Translations under genes and position numbers: made by a program
Assembly (NCBI RefSeq): GCF_000485595.1
Contig: NW_014577194.1
Coordinates: 508,623 to 563,487, forward strand
DNA: 54,865 nt
Reading direction: 5' to 3'
Source of the DNA: Priapulus caudatus
Lineage: Eukaryota; Priapulida; Priapulimorpha; Priapulimorphida; Priapulidae
Notes under the pieces: model-generated
The model's database searches: none
What the model was told of the DNA's origin: nothing
What the model saw: only the letters and a program-made list of their open reading frames with translations
In this document: positions 11,601 through 22,067 of the stretch, one piece after another
Numbering within the stretch: position 1 is the stretch's first letter
Layout: the number at the start of each line of letters is the position of its first letter

Positions 11601-12662
11601 GCTGGGTAACCTCGAGGAGGCGCTATATGGACAGACAGGAGTGGGGAGCTATCGCATTTGCTATATGCGCCACCATGGTGCAGATGTCCCAAGTTGGGAA
11701 AATCCAAGAAAGGGATCACTTGTGATAATGGTCCATCGCCGTTTTTTCGCGGTGCGCAAAAACAAGAAAAAAGTCGTGGCGGGCTGCGACATGTGTTTGT
11801 CGGGGCGCATCACCATTTTTTATAAAGTATACATGTAAAATAAAATGCAAATTTTATTGTGGTGAGACCGGGACACTTGGGACGTCTGCATGGTGTGAAA
11901 CGAAGATGAAAACATGACACGTGAAAGCACAAAGAACGCTTGAGGCAGAAATGAAAAATTCCAGACACATCTGTTGAACCTGGGGAGAAACTTGTGATAA
12001 AACAGAGAACTACTGCTGCTCTAGGGGGACCACTATGGCGAAAAACGAAAATGGTGGTATAGCAAATATGTAACATTTGGTTAAACGGGCGAGAACATAA
12101 CTGCGTCAGCCAGTTTCCGGTCTGCCTCACCTTTAACTGTTTTAATCCTGCAGGTGTGATTCTAAAAAAAAGCAAAATGAGATCACGTCAAGATTTCTCG
12201 TACCATGATTACTACGTAGGCACTATAATGTGCCGAGAGTCATCAGAGAAAGCCTTGAACACCGCACGCAACTGTTAGAAAATACGATAGCTGCGCGTTA
12301 TATGAGTGTGGTATGAAGTGACCCTATTAACCTCATCTCGATGCCTATTATAGGTATGACCAAATATACATCGCTATCATCGTCAATATTCGTGCATTTG
12401 TAGTATCTCGCGGGCACTTCGATAAATACAATATAAATGTAATTATATGATAGCGGAAATATAATCCAAACTAATAAATATCAGCAGTTATGACCGCCAG
12501 GTAAACACAGCAGCGTAATACATGCGTACTTACCGAGATCGTGCAATCCGTATCTGTGAGACAAGCGTATTGCTGCTTTGTCGGTCCTATACAAACTGCG
12601 AAAATTACTAGTGAAATCACTGCAGCGAAACGAAGTGTTTCGGATCCCATTAAAGAGAGCAT
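5684..12662 (-). CDS. IL-17 receptor-like protein with signal peptide, repeated ectodomain, TM and SEFIR domain
   Basis: This is a type I receptor-like gene on the minus strand. Exons, 5' to 3': 12662-12534 (signal peptide), 11520-11389, 11098-10989, 10811-10700, 9412-9216, 9048-8989, 8443-8338, 8091-7922, 7777-7718, 7352-7232, 7056-6892 (membrane segment LIAFIVVLTMLAVPYVAYML) and 6351-5684 (cytoplasmic tail to TAA). All junctions from 11520 onward keep phase. The tail opens with VFLCAYPDHQPHW, then WLSDAAGCDVTFAP, WVEGHLQAADKIVVV and ESEGSARHR, the pattern of a SEFIR domain, which recruits Act1-type adaptors in IL-17 signalling. The ectodomain has an NISWSVPND segment like IL17RD. Two exons are exactly 60 bp and encode related strands (EEYYVTFNAITESGNYRVT and SFYDFFISATGKYSF), suggesting two repeated Fn3-like modules. 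At least one exon between 12534 (phase 0) and 11520 (phase 1) is unresolved; EVPARYYKCTNIDDD near 12400 is a candidate that does not fit in phase. The orthology group (IL17RD or another) is not certain. Confidence 0.82.
6393..6559. mobile_element. Palindromic MITE with TTAGGG-type repeats in its loop
   Basis: Arms AGGATATGTTTACTAGGCAC... (from 6393) and the inverse ending GTGCCTAGTAAACATATCCT (to 6559) form about 45 bp of inverted repeat. The interior holds a run of TTAGGG-like units (about 6445-6479). It sits in the last intron of the receptor gene, just upstream of the SEFIR exon. Confidence 0.7.
6596..6834. repeat. GA-rich low-complexity tract
   Basis: An imperfect (GA)n/(GAGA) tract in the last intron of the IL-17-receptor-like gene. 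No coding potential is supported. Confidence 0.85.
7535..7650. repeat. (TTG)n trinucleotide array
   Basis: TTG/GTT repeats with occasional CTG units, lying in the intron between receptor exons 7777-7718 and 7352-7232. The leucine-rich open frame over it is a repeat artefact. Confidence 0.9.
8544..8625. repeat. CA/CGCA and TA microsatellites
   Basis: A CGCA/CACA array is followed by a (TA)n run, in the intron between receptor exons 9048-8989 and 8443-8338. Confidence 0.8.
9469..10396. mobile_element. Non-coding TIR element, TA target duplication (mariner-like MITE)
   Basis: The left end GGGGAGACCGGGGACAATTG and the right end CAATTGTCCCCGGTCTCCCC are exact inverted copies continuing through TGTAACAC (about 26 bp). 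Both ends are flanked by TA (9467-9468 and 10397-10398), as expected for Tc1/mariner insertions. Inside are further scattered copies of CAATTGTAACAC and CCCGTGTTG. No transposase frame is visible. It interrupts the intron between receptor exons 10811-10700 and 9412-9216. Confidence 0.75.
11074..11275. repeat. 62-bp tandem repeat carrying copies of a splice acceptor
   Basis: The motif AATCCCTGTAGCTGC recurs at 11074, 11136, 11198 and, diverged, 11260, a period of 62 bp. Read on the minus strand, each of the first three units contains ATATTTCAG|TGAG plus the first codons of receptor exon 11098-10989. The unit at 11074 is the one whose frame continues into the exon. The others run into a stop. 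Confidence 0.8.
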
Positions 12663-12716
12663 GCTTTTAAAACTAATTGAACTTTTTTAACGTGACATAC
12701 ACGCGTTGTGATCTCT

Positions 12717-12717
12717 G

Positions 12718-12781
<64 letters not shown>

Positions 12782-12793
12782 CCTCTATCTCTG

Positions 12794-12825
<32 letters not shown>

Positions 12826-12860
12826 ATCTCTCTCTCCTCTTCTCTCTCTCTCTCGCTCTT

Positions 12861-12911
<51 letters not shown>

Positions 12912-13000
12912 CTCTCTCGCGCGCTCGCGCTCTCCGCTCTCTCTCTCTCTCTCTCTCGCTCTCTCTGTCTGTCTCTCTCTCTCTTTCGCCCCCTCTATTT
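12717..13000. repeat. (CT)n microsatellite
   Basis: Imperfect CT dinucleotide array just upstream of the receptor gene's first exon. The Ser/Leu- or Arg/Glu-rich open frames on both strands are artefacts. Confidence 0.95.
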
Positions 13001-13254
13001 CGCAATAAAGGCTCAAAGTTCATAGTTTCGTGAAGCGTATACTTTACAGAGCCGTATCTTCTAGGTAAAAAGCAGTCAGCTACTTGTCATTATTGAAATC
13101 GGATATTAGAAACTTGGATAGAGATTTTTCCTGCCACACTGCTATTCGGTAAGTACTCCTAAAATTTAAAAAAACGGTTTCAACAAATCATTATTACATT
13201 TAATTGGAAAAGGCTGCACTCCCACACAGGTGCGTATCTACTCGTGTTGAGCAC

Positions 13255-13975
13255 ATATCGCCATCTATTGGCTGATTTCAATTTTATTCGTGGTACGATA
13301 ACTTCTAATTCTATTATTATTAAAGCCGGACTAAGGGAGTGCTTTTTTCATGTCAAGCTACTGTGAGTAGTATTTGCTCCCCATTTCAGAAGTTTAATTC
13401 CAGTAAATTATTATTTTATTCGTCAAATACTGGGCATGCACGTACACAGGTCTCTCGCTATGCTACAGAAAAAATTGGGACGCCTACCCAACTTATGATT
13501 ATTAAAATGACTGGTGGATATGTGCTCTTTAAATTAAAAGTATAATTTCATCAATATGCCACTTCATTATTTTAATAAAGGCTGGACATACCGCTGCATA
13601 TGTTATGTAGGAGACATCGCCATCTACTGACTGATTTAAATTTGGATAGTTTTACGTTAGTCAGATCAGCACCCTATCATTATTAAATGAAGACGTCGTG
13701 ATTTATTTTTCACGCGAAGTTACTGCCATAAATGTTTGCTCTCCATTTTACAAGTATAATTTCAACACAATATTGGTTTATTTAGCAGATACTAGGCATG
13801 CGCGTAGACAGGTCTGCAGCTATATGCAACAAGGAAATTCAGAATGGTTGTGGGCTCCGCATATCTTATGTATAACAACAATGACTGGTGGATATATGCT
13901 CGTTAAATTAAAAGCAGAATTTCAACAACATACAATTTCATTCATGCCATACGCGATCTGTTGCCCAAATAGAAT
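13255..13975. repeat. Two diverged copies of a ~360-bp repeat
   Basis: Matching landmarks occur twice: GCCATCTA.TG.CTGATTT (13260 and 13620), TACTGGGCATGCACG versus TACTAGGCATGCGCG (13431 and 13793), and ATGACTGGTGGATAT (13507 and 13881), all about 360-375 bp apart. The GGGCATGCGC landmark recurs at 14648 and 20138, which ties these copies to the repeat block that follows. No coding capacity was recognised. Confidence 0.65.
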
Positions 13976-14640
13976 GACGTAGGGCAAATGTTAAGCATTT
14001 AATCTGGAGTGTGGCATGCCTGCAGAAGGTGCGCATCGAAAATTGCACCCTCGCTACTTCAATGTGGTGGCACTGCTTTGAGGAAGGTCCCTTGCTTTAC
14101 CAATGTACTGGGATAGGGCGCGGACACGTCGGCGACCTGTCGCCAAATAAAATGACGTAGAGCCGACGTTAAGCATTTAATCTGGAGTGCGGCATGCCTA
14201 CACAAGGTGCGCCTCGGCCCTACGTCATTTCCTTTGGGCGACAGGTCGCCGACGTGTCCGCGCCCTATTCCTCTACATTGGGATAGCAAAGGACCTTCGA
14301 CAGAGCAGTGCCACCACATTGAAGTAGCGAGGGAGCATTTTTCGATGCGCACCTTCTCTAGGCAAGCCTCACTATAGATTAAATGCTTAATGTAGGCCCC
14401 ATGTCATTTCCTTTGGGCGACAGGTTGCCGACGTGTCCGCGCCCTATCCCTGTACATTGGTATAGCAAGGGCCTTCTGCAGAGCAGTGCCACTACATTGA
14501 AGTAGCGAGGGTGCCATTTTCTATGCGCATCTTCTGTAGGCATGCCACACTCCAGATTAAATGCTTAACATTTTCTCTACGTCATTTCCTTTGGGCGACA
14601 GGTCGCCGACGTGCGCAATTTCTACAAACCTTCATTATAG
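13976..14640. repeat. ~185-bp repeat, one inverted and two direct copies
   Basis: A unit running from GACGTAG...GTTAAGCATTTAATCTGGAG to GCGCGGACACGTCGGCGACC (13976-14158) is followed by the same unit inverted (about 14217-14400) and again in that second orientation (about 14400-14582), plus a partial restart ending at about 14612. A further copy of the second orientation is at about 19905-20100, so the satellite block between is bracketed by this repeat. Confidence 0.7.
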
Positions 14641-14684
14641 CTGACAGATACTGGGCATGCGCAAACTTGCACTGTAGTAGGCGC

Positions 14685-15592
14685 AGGCGACAGATATCCA
14701 CATCCAAGTGTGGTTTTAGGCCACCTCGTCCTTCGCCGGCGGCCTCCAGCCCCCGTCAGCTCACTCCGAAAATAACCCTTCTGCGACCGAAAATAGTTTT
14801 TTTTTGCGTATTTTAGTAATTCTAAAACAAGTTACCATGGTATATGACGATTGTATTACCTATAGGGATAGATATAGCATTATATAGAAAAAAACAAGAC
14901 AAGCGCCAGTGCAGCACTCGTTAAGTTATTAGTAGCACGTTATAGTGTTGCCGGCGTTATATTTTTATGACGGGGGCCTAAGGCCACCTATATAGAATTG
15001 TAATAATCGAATAGTGTATGATGGAGGCCCAAGGCCACATATATAGTATTTGTATGACGGGGGCCTAAGGCAACCTATATAGTATTGTAATAATAGTGTA
15101 TGCTGGAAGCCCAAGGCCACATAATATTATATAGTATTTGTATGACGAGGGCCTAAGGCCACCTATATAGTATTGTAAGAATAGAATAGTGTATGATGGG
15201 GGCCCAATGCCACATATATTATAGTATTTGTATGACGGGGCCTAAGGCCACCGATATATAGTATTGTAATAATAGAATAGTTTATGATGGAGGCCCAAGG
15301 CCACATATATAGTATTGTATATGACGGTGTCCTAATGCCATCTATATAGTATTGTAGTATAGTGTATGCTGGCCCACCGAAGCCACATCACATATATAGT
15401 ATTGTGTATGAAGGGGGCCTAGGGCCTCCTATATAGTAGTGTGTGGCAAGCCTTGGTTGTAAGCTATACCGCCTCCAGCAAAGAAAAGTAGGCTGCATCA
15501 CTTGCAGAGTATATTATTGCGCCAGCGGGGCCCTAGTGCAGCAGGGCATGGCTTAAGGCCACACTTGGATGTGGATATCTGTCGCCTGCATA
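14685..15592. mobile_element. TIR element carrying an internal minisatellite
   Basis: Inverted ends share GCAGGCGACAGATATCCACA and TCCAAGTGTGG (left about 14685-14722, right about 15553-15592). Between them, at about 14965-15440, alternating units of about 50 bp (GACGGGGGCCTAAGGCCACC and GATGGAGGCCCAAGGCCACA, each followed by TATATAGTATTG) repeat several times. No transposase is seen. It sits next to the ~185-bp repeat on the left and the ~540-bp satellite on the right. Confidence 0.65.
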
Positions 15593-16840
15593 CGCAGCGG
15601 GAACCTTACATGCAAGGTCTTTCTCCTATTTCTTAAATAATGTCTACTGATGGAATGTTATTATATAAATCTATGCTAGGATAAGTCCGCTTCATTTTAA
15701 ATGCATAATCTTTGCAAAATACGATTTCTCTCGGAAGATAATGCGCATGCGCGCGCACCGTGTTATGCGTGCAGTGACGTCTGAGGCAAACTTCATAATA
15801 TAGCTTGCTGCGGGGGAGAGGGGATGGGAGACTAAGGAAAAGAGGCAGGGAAGATAGGTGGGGTGGTAGAAGACGAAGGAGGCTTAGCGAGGGACAGGGG
15901 AGGCAAGTGGAAGGACGCGAGGGCATAAAGTAGGTGTTTTGTATTACTCTACATGCTAGGGCGCACTCCTAATTATAAACACAGGTCTACTGAAATAAAG
16001 GTTTATTAGGGAATCTATGCTGAGATACCCCCTATTTAAATGCATATTCATTACAAAATAAATCCTCTGGTGAGATATTGCGCCGCGCTAACACACTAAA
16101 GTAGCCAGATTGTTACAGGCTGGTATACGAGCGGGGACTTACATGCAAAGTTTCCTCTTATTTCTTAAATTATGTCTACTGATGAAATGTTATTATATAA
16201 ACCTATGCTAGGATAATCCTCTTCATTTTAAATGCAAATCTTTGCAAAATACGATTTCTCTCGAGAGAATAATGCGCATGCGCGCGCACCGTGTTAGGCG
16301 TGCAGTGCCGTCTGAGCCAACTTCATAATATAGCTTGCTGCGGGAGAGGGGATGGGGACTGAGGAAAGGAGGCAGGGAGATAGGTGGGGCGGTAGAAGAA
16401 GAAGGAGGCTGAGCGAGGGGACAGGGGAGGCAAGCGGAAGGACGCGAGGCATAAAGTAGGTGTTTTGTACCCTACATTGCTAGGCGCACTCCTAATTATA
16501 AACACAGGTCTACTGTTAAAAGTTTATTAGGGAAATCTATGCTGAGATACCCATAACCATTTTAAATGCATATTCATCACAAAATATAATGTAACGACGC
16601 AGTTGACGTTACCCGTTCAATGTAGATTAGTTGTAGCGAATGAATAATGAAACTCCAAACTCCAAGCAGTTCTGTTAGCAAATAGTATATGTTCTCGACC
16701 CACATGCGCTCGCACAGAGGCACGCAACCGCGTGCCTCGCACACTCAAGTCCGACACCTTCACAACCAGAACCTTCCCTTTATACATTTCTAGATAACAA
16801 AGGACGTCGGCGCGCCGGACAACCACACGCTTGCCCACAT

Positions 16841-16865
16841 NNNNNNNNNNNNNNNNNNNNNNNNN
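16841..16865. other. Assembly gap (25 N)
   Basis: A run of 25 unknown bases inside the satellite. The sequence on its left (about 15960-16840) and right (about 16880-17812) is the same segment with scattered one-base indels. Confidence 0.99.
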
Positions 16866-17548
16866 GCTGAGGGCATAAAGTAGCGGTTTTGATTACTCTA
16901 GCATGCTAGGGCGCACTCCTAATTATAAACACAGGTCTACTGTAAAGGTTTATAGGGAATCTATGCTAGATACCCCCTAACCATTTTAAATGCATATTCA
17001 TTACAAATATAACTCCTCTGGTGAGATATTGCGCCGCGCTAACACACTAAAGTAGCCAGATTGTTCACGGCTGGTATACGCAGCGGGACGCTTACATGCA
17101 AAGTTTCCTCTTATTTCTTAAATTATGTCTACTGATGAAATGTTATTTTATATAAACCTATTGCTAGGATAATCCTCTCATTTTAAATGCAAAATCTTTG
17201 CAAAATACGATTTCTCTCGAAGATAATGCGCATCGCGCGCGCACCGTGTTAGGCGTGCAGTGCCGTCTGAGCCAAACTTCATAATATAGCTTGCTGCGGG
17301 GAGAGGGGATGGGGAGACTGAGGAAAGGAGGCAGGGAAGATTAGGTGCGGGCGGTAGAAGAAGAAGGAGCTGAGCGAGGGGACAGGGGAGGCAAGCGGAA
17401 GGACGCGAGGCAAAAGTAGGTGTTTTGTTACCCTACATGCTAGGGCGCACTCCTAATTATAAACACAGGTCTACTGTTAAAAGTTTATTAGGGAAATCTA
17501 TGCTGAGATACCCCATAACCATTTTAAATGCATATTCATCACAAAATA

Positions 17549-18190
17549 TAATGTAACGACGCAGTTGACGTTACCCGTTTCAATGTAGATTAGTTGTAGC
17601 GATGAATAATGAAACTCCAAACTCCAAGCAGTTCTGTTCAGCAAATAGTATATTGTTTCTCGACCCACATGCGCTCGCACAGAGGCACGCAACCGCGTGC
17701 CTCGCACACTCAAGTCCGACCACCTTCACAACCAAGAACCTTCCCTTTATACATTTCTAGATAACAAAGGACGTCGCGCGCGCCCGGACAACCACACCCG
17801 CTGCCCACATGTACAACAACTCCATCTCAACTGTTTCTCATCTCCATCATCTATACTACATCAAACGCATTCACGCAAATCATTATGCAACCACTTGTCG
17901 CGACATTTCTAAACACAACTACTATTTCTACCATCTGCAAACCATACTTTACATTACCTTCTTTTCCTCCAAGACGATGGCTTCTATAAGCCATCGACTT
18001 TAGCGACCTCGCTAATCTAAAATACACCCTAATCTTAATCCACCCTACGTACACACCCATGCACACTTACATCCTACATACACACACGCACACACACGCG
18101 CGTATTGTTTCTCAACCCACACGCACTCGCACAGAAGCACGACATTTCTAAACACAACTACTATTTCTACCATCTGCAAACCATACTTTA
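17549..18190. repeat. Insertion inside a satellite monomer, unknown type
   Basis: Sequence absent from the other monomers lies between the satellite words CACAAAATATA and ACTCCTCTGGTGAG. The first ~260 bp also occur at 16588-16840. A ~50 bp piece (CGACATTTCTAAACACAACT...CCATACTTTACA) appears twice, at about 17899 and 18139, the second copy being at the end of the insert. No reading frame was recognised. Confidence 0.55.
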
Positions 18191-19899
18191 CAATAACTCC
18201 TCTGGTGAGATATTGCGCATGCGCTAACACACTAACGTAGCCAGATTGTGTACTGGCTGGTATACGCAGCCGGGACCATACATGCAACGTCTTCCTCCTA
18301 TTTCTTAAATGATGTCTACAGATGGAATGTTATTATAAAAATCGATGCTAGGATAACTCCTCTTCATTTTAAATGCCATAATCTTTGCAAAATACGATTA
18401 CTCTCGGGAGATATTGCGCATGCGCGCGCACCGTGTTAGGCGTGCAGTGCCGTCCGAGGCAAACATCATAATATAGCATGTTGAGGGAGAGAGGTAATGG
18501 GAGACTGGGGAAATGCAGTAGGGAAGATAGCGAAGGGCGGTAGAAGAAGAAGGAGGCTGACCGAGGGGCAGGGGAGGCAAGGGGAAGGACGCGAGAGCAT
18601 AAAGTAGGTGTTTTGTATTACCCTACATGCTAGGGCGCTCTCATAATTATAAACACAGGTCTACTGGTAAAAGTTTATTAAGGAAATCTATGCTGAGATA
18701 CCCCCTAACCATTTTAAATGCATATTTATCACAAAATATAACTCCTCTGGTGAGATATTGCGCATGGGCTAACACACTAACGTAGCCAGATTGTGTACTG
18801 GCTGGTATACGCAGGTAACGCAGCTGGGACCTTACATGCAAGGTCTTCCTCTCATTTCTTAAATGATGTCTACTGATGGAATGTTATTATATAAACCTAT
18901 GCTAGGATAACTCCTCTTCATTTTAAATGCAAAATCTTTGCAAAATACGAGTTCTCTCGGGAGATATTTCGCATGCGCGCGCACCGTGTTAGGCGTGCAG
19001 TGCCGTCTGAGCCAAACTTTATAATATAGCTTGCTGAGGGGTGAGGGGATGGGAGACTAAGGAAATGCGGCAGGGAAGATAGGTGGGGCGGTAGAAGAAG
19101 AAGGAGGCTGAGCGAAAGACAGGGGAGACAAGGGGAAGGACGCAAGGGCATAAAGTAGGTGTTTTGTATTACCCTACATGCTAGGGCGCTCTCATAATTA
19201 TAAACACAGGTCTACTGATAAACGTTTATTATGGAAATCTATGCTGAGATATCCTCTAACCATGTTAAATGCATATTCATCACAAAATATAGCTCCTCTG
19301 GTGAGATATTGCGCATGTGCTAACACACTAACGTAGTGAGATTGTGTACTGGCTGGTATACGCAGCCGGAACCTTACATGCAAGGTCTTCCTCTTATTTC
19401 TTAAATGATGCCTACAAATAGAATGTTATCACATAGATCTATGCTAGGATAACTCCTCTTCATTTTAAATACATAATCTTTGCAAAATAATATTTCTCTC
19501 GGAAGATATTGCGCATGCGCGCACCGTGTTAGGCGTGCAGTTCCAACCTTTATGATATAGCTTGCTGAAGGAGAGAGGGGATGGGCGACTGAGGAAAGGC
19601 TCCAGGAAGATAGCTGAGGGCGGTAGAAGAAGGAGGCTGAGCGAGGGACAGGGGAAGGACGCGAGGGCATACATATAGGTGTTTTGTACCCTACATGCTA
19701 AGGCGCTCTCCTAATTATAAACACAGGTCTACTGATAAAGGTTTATTATATTAGGGAAATTATTATATTAGGGAAATCCATGCAGAGGTACCTTCTAACC
19801 ATTTTAAATGCATATTCATTACAAAATATAACTCCTCTTGTGAGATATTGCGCATGCGCTAACAAACGAACTTAGCCAGATTGTGTACTGGCCAGATTG

Positions 19900-20175
19900 T
19901 GTTGGGCAAGAGGTCGCCGACGTGTCCGCGCCCTATTTCTGTACATCGGTATAGCAAGGCCCTTCTGCAGAGCAGTGCCACCACATTGAAGTACAAGTGG
20001 GCAATTTTCTATGCGCACCTTCTGTAGGCATGCCACACTCCAGATTAAATGCTTAACATTTGCCCTACGTCATTTTCTTTGGGCGACAAGTCGCCGACGT
20101 GCACAATTTCTACAAACCTTCGTTTTAGTTTACAGATACTGGGCATGCGCAAACCTGCAGTGTAGTAGGCGGGCC
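19900..20175. repeat. Distal copy of the ~185-bp repeat closing the satellite block
   Basis: It matches 14405-14680, including GGTCGCCGACGTGTCCGCGC, CCAGATTAAATGCTTAACAT and TACTGGGCATGCGCAAAC followed by TGTAGTAGGCG. At 14685 that last motif is where the TIR element begins. Here it continues into unrelated sequence, so this looks like an empty site. Confidence 0.65.
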
Positions 20176-20239
20176 AGTCGTGAAAAATTTATAGTGGTGG
20201 GTGAATGGATAAATATATTTTAGAGTTTTTATTCACTCA

Positions 20240-20770
20240 TGGTGATATATATATATATATTATAGCACGTGTACTACATACAAATTAAAATTAAAATTAA
20301 AATTAAAATAAAGTTTATTGCACAGATAATCGTAGATCATACAGGCAAATATGCTACAAACTACAATAAAACAAATTCCTAGGCTAATAAAAACATACTA
20401 CTAAATAAATACATACGCACGTTCCTATGAAATGGTGGGGGGTACGTCCGCCCACCCCTCCTCGGAAAAATGCAGGGTGCCACCTCGGCAGCGCCGCCGC
20501 TATATCAATTTAAATATGGGCGCATACATCCCGTGTTAGGTGTGTGTTATTATACATGATTTATATTATAGTTATTGTTATGTTGTAGGTCCTTGTTATT
20601 AGTACATATGATAGGACCGTTGGAAGAGAGTATACATTTTCCTGTGGTTGAGCGGAGTGGTGGATAGGTGGAGCTAGTACTTCTCCGTGTGTGCATAACA
20701 CTAACAGTAACACTAACACTAACAGTAACACTACAGTAACAAGTAAATACTAACACTAACAGTGTCAGTA
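20240..20770. repeat. AT-rich stretch with short tandem repeats, no gene seen
   Basis: A TA run (20245-20260) is followed by (AAATT)n ending AAAGTTTATTGCACA (20282-20320), a motif that also appears at about 38272-38300 and may be the end of a retroelement. Repeats of CACTAACAGTAA occur at 20698-20765. No coding signal was found. Confidence 0.5.
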
Positions 20771-20983
20771 TTCAGTAGCTCTAGAACTAGTATAGGCTAT
20801 AGCCCTCCGCTCCACAGGCAATTGGACCGTTTCAATAATAAAATGATGGTTAATAAATACAACTTGTCAGTACTACTACTACTAGACCTACCAGTACCAG
20901 TACCAGTAATAGTCTTAATGTTTGATTTGACCTAATATAATAACTTCACTTCAACTCCGTCCAATACACCGCTGCAACACATA

Positions 20984-21446
20984 GCGCGCACCACAGGCAC
21001 TTGAAGCGTTTCAACTGTAAACACACGCCGCCGCCACTGCGCGCACACTGACACATAAATATATAGCAGGTGAGAAAGCGCGATCCCAAAAATTCGCTCG
21101 ACGCTCGCTGCATTTCTCACGATTTCAACACAAATACACATCCAACAGCTTCCATGTTTGTTTCTCCTTCAAGTACAGTGTTCACTTGTTATAAAAACAT
21201 AATGTCTCTGTTCGTAACCGAGCTGTTTCACGCGAAATCACACAAAGACTGACGAAATTCTCGCGTTCGCTAGCACTGCGCACGGATGTTAACAAACTTT
21301 CGCCCATGGTTAAAGGCGGCGAAAGTTCGTTAACATCCGTGCGCAGTCGCGCTTTCTCACCTGCTATATATTTATGTGTCAGTGTGCGCGCAATGGCGGC
21401 GGCGTGTGTTTACAGTTGAAACGCTTTGAAGTGCCTGTGGCGCGCA
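20984..21446. mobile_element. Fold-back element with an asymmetric left arm
   Basis: The right arm 21317-21446 is complementary to two left-arm blocks, 21275-21304 (ACTGCGCACGGATGTTAACA...) and 20984-21083 (CACAGGCACTTGAAGCG...). The two left blocks are separated by about 190 bp (21084-21274) that has no partner on the right. No protein-coding frame is seen. Confidence 0.7.
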
Positions 21447-22067
21447 CGCCATTGTGTATGCACAAATACACAGTGATATAGAGTGATACACACTCTGTGT
21501 TCTCCCTTTACTTGAACTTCTGACCTGTTTGACTTTATTATTTATTTATTTAATGAGGGTGCATTCTTCTAAAGTCACATGGAAAATCACTAGGAACGAT
21601 TTGTTACATCAATTTACAGCGGGTTGGGGATACCAGTAGCCATGGTATTAGAAAATACATGTCACTGAGAACAAGACTTCCATGCTTAGCAAATATTAGA
21701 TTTCACAACAGAAAACATGAAACCCAGAGCAACTGTAGATAAATTAGCCATTCTTAATGTGATCAATGCTGTATTTACATTGACTCTGTCACTCAGATTA
21801 GCTCTACCTATGTGGCTCTTAACTCTGCCATAGGCACCTGTGGTGAAGTGCTACACATGTCGATTTAGACTTAGATATGCTATATGTTATAGAATTGCAC
21901 GATGTCTACCCGTTATAACTAACTGGTTTTTCCTGGACAGGTCACAAAGGATCCAATTGGCTCAAGTTCATCAGGGTGGAAGCTGTCACCTAGGTACACC
22001 TAAGAAAGGCAAGTTGTTTTGGTCCACAGAGATTTTGAATAATTTCACGTGAAACCCCGCGCTGGTG
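21447..22067. other. Region upstream of PGAP3, nothing recognised
   Basis: No exon of a known family was found. A pyrimidine-rich stretch ending CTGGACAG at about 21941 could be a splice acceptor of an untranslated PGAP3 leader exon, but nothing confirms it. GC content rises sharply at the PGAP3 start codon. Confidence 0.4.

Larger units (their letters stand above)
15593..19890. repeat. ~540-bp satellite, at least six monomers, with an internal insertion
   Basis: The landmark CTTACATGCAA recurs at about 15605, 16139, 17093, 18283 (ACATACATGCAAC), 18831 and 19373. Clean neighbours are about 535-548 bp apart. Each monomer contains ATTTTAAATGCAT, ATTGCGCATGCGC, a GA-rich stretch reading GACAGGGGAGGCAAG and CTAATTATAAACACAGGTCTACTG. 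One monomer is interrupted at about 17549-18190 by unrelated sequence (GTAACGACGCAGTTGACGTTACCC onward). The copy at 16590-16840 is cut by the assembly gap. Confidence 0.8.

Noticed and set aside
12340-12425. Second receptor exon reading EVPARYYKCTNIDDD
   Set aside because: Attractive peptide, but its possible acceptor and donor phases do not match exon 1 (phase 0) or exon 11520 (phase 1); kept only as a candidate.
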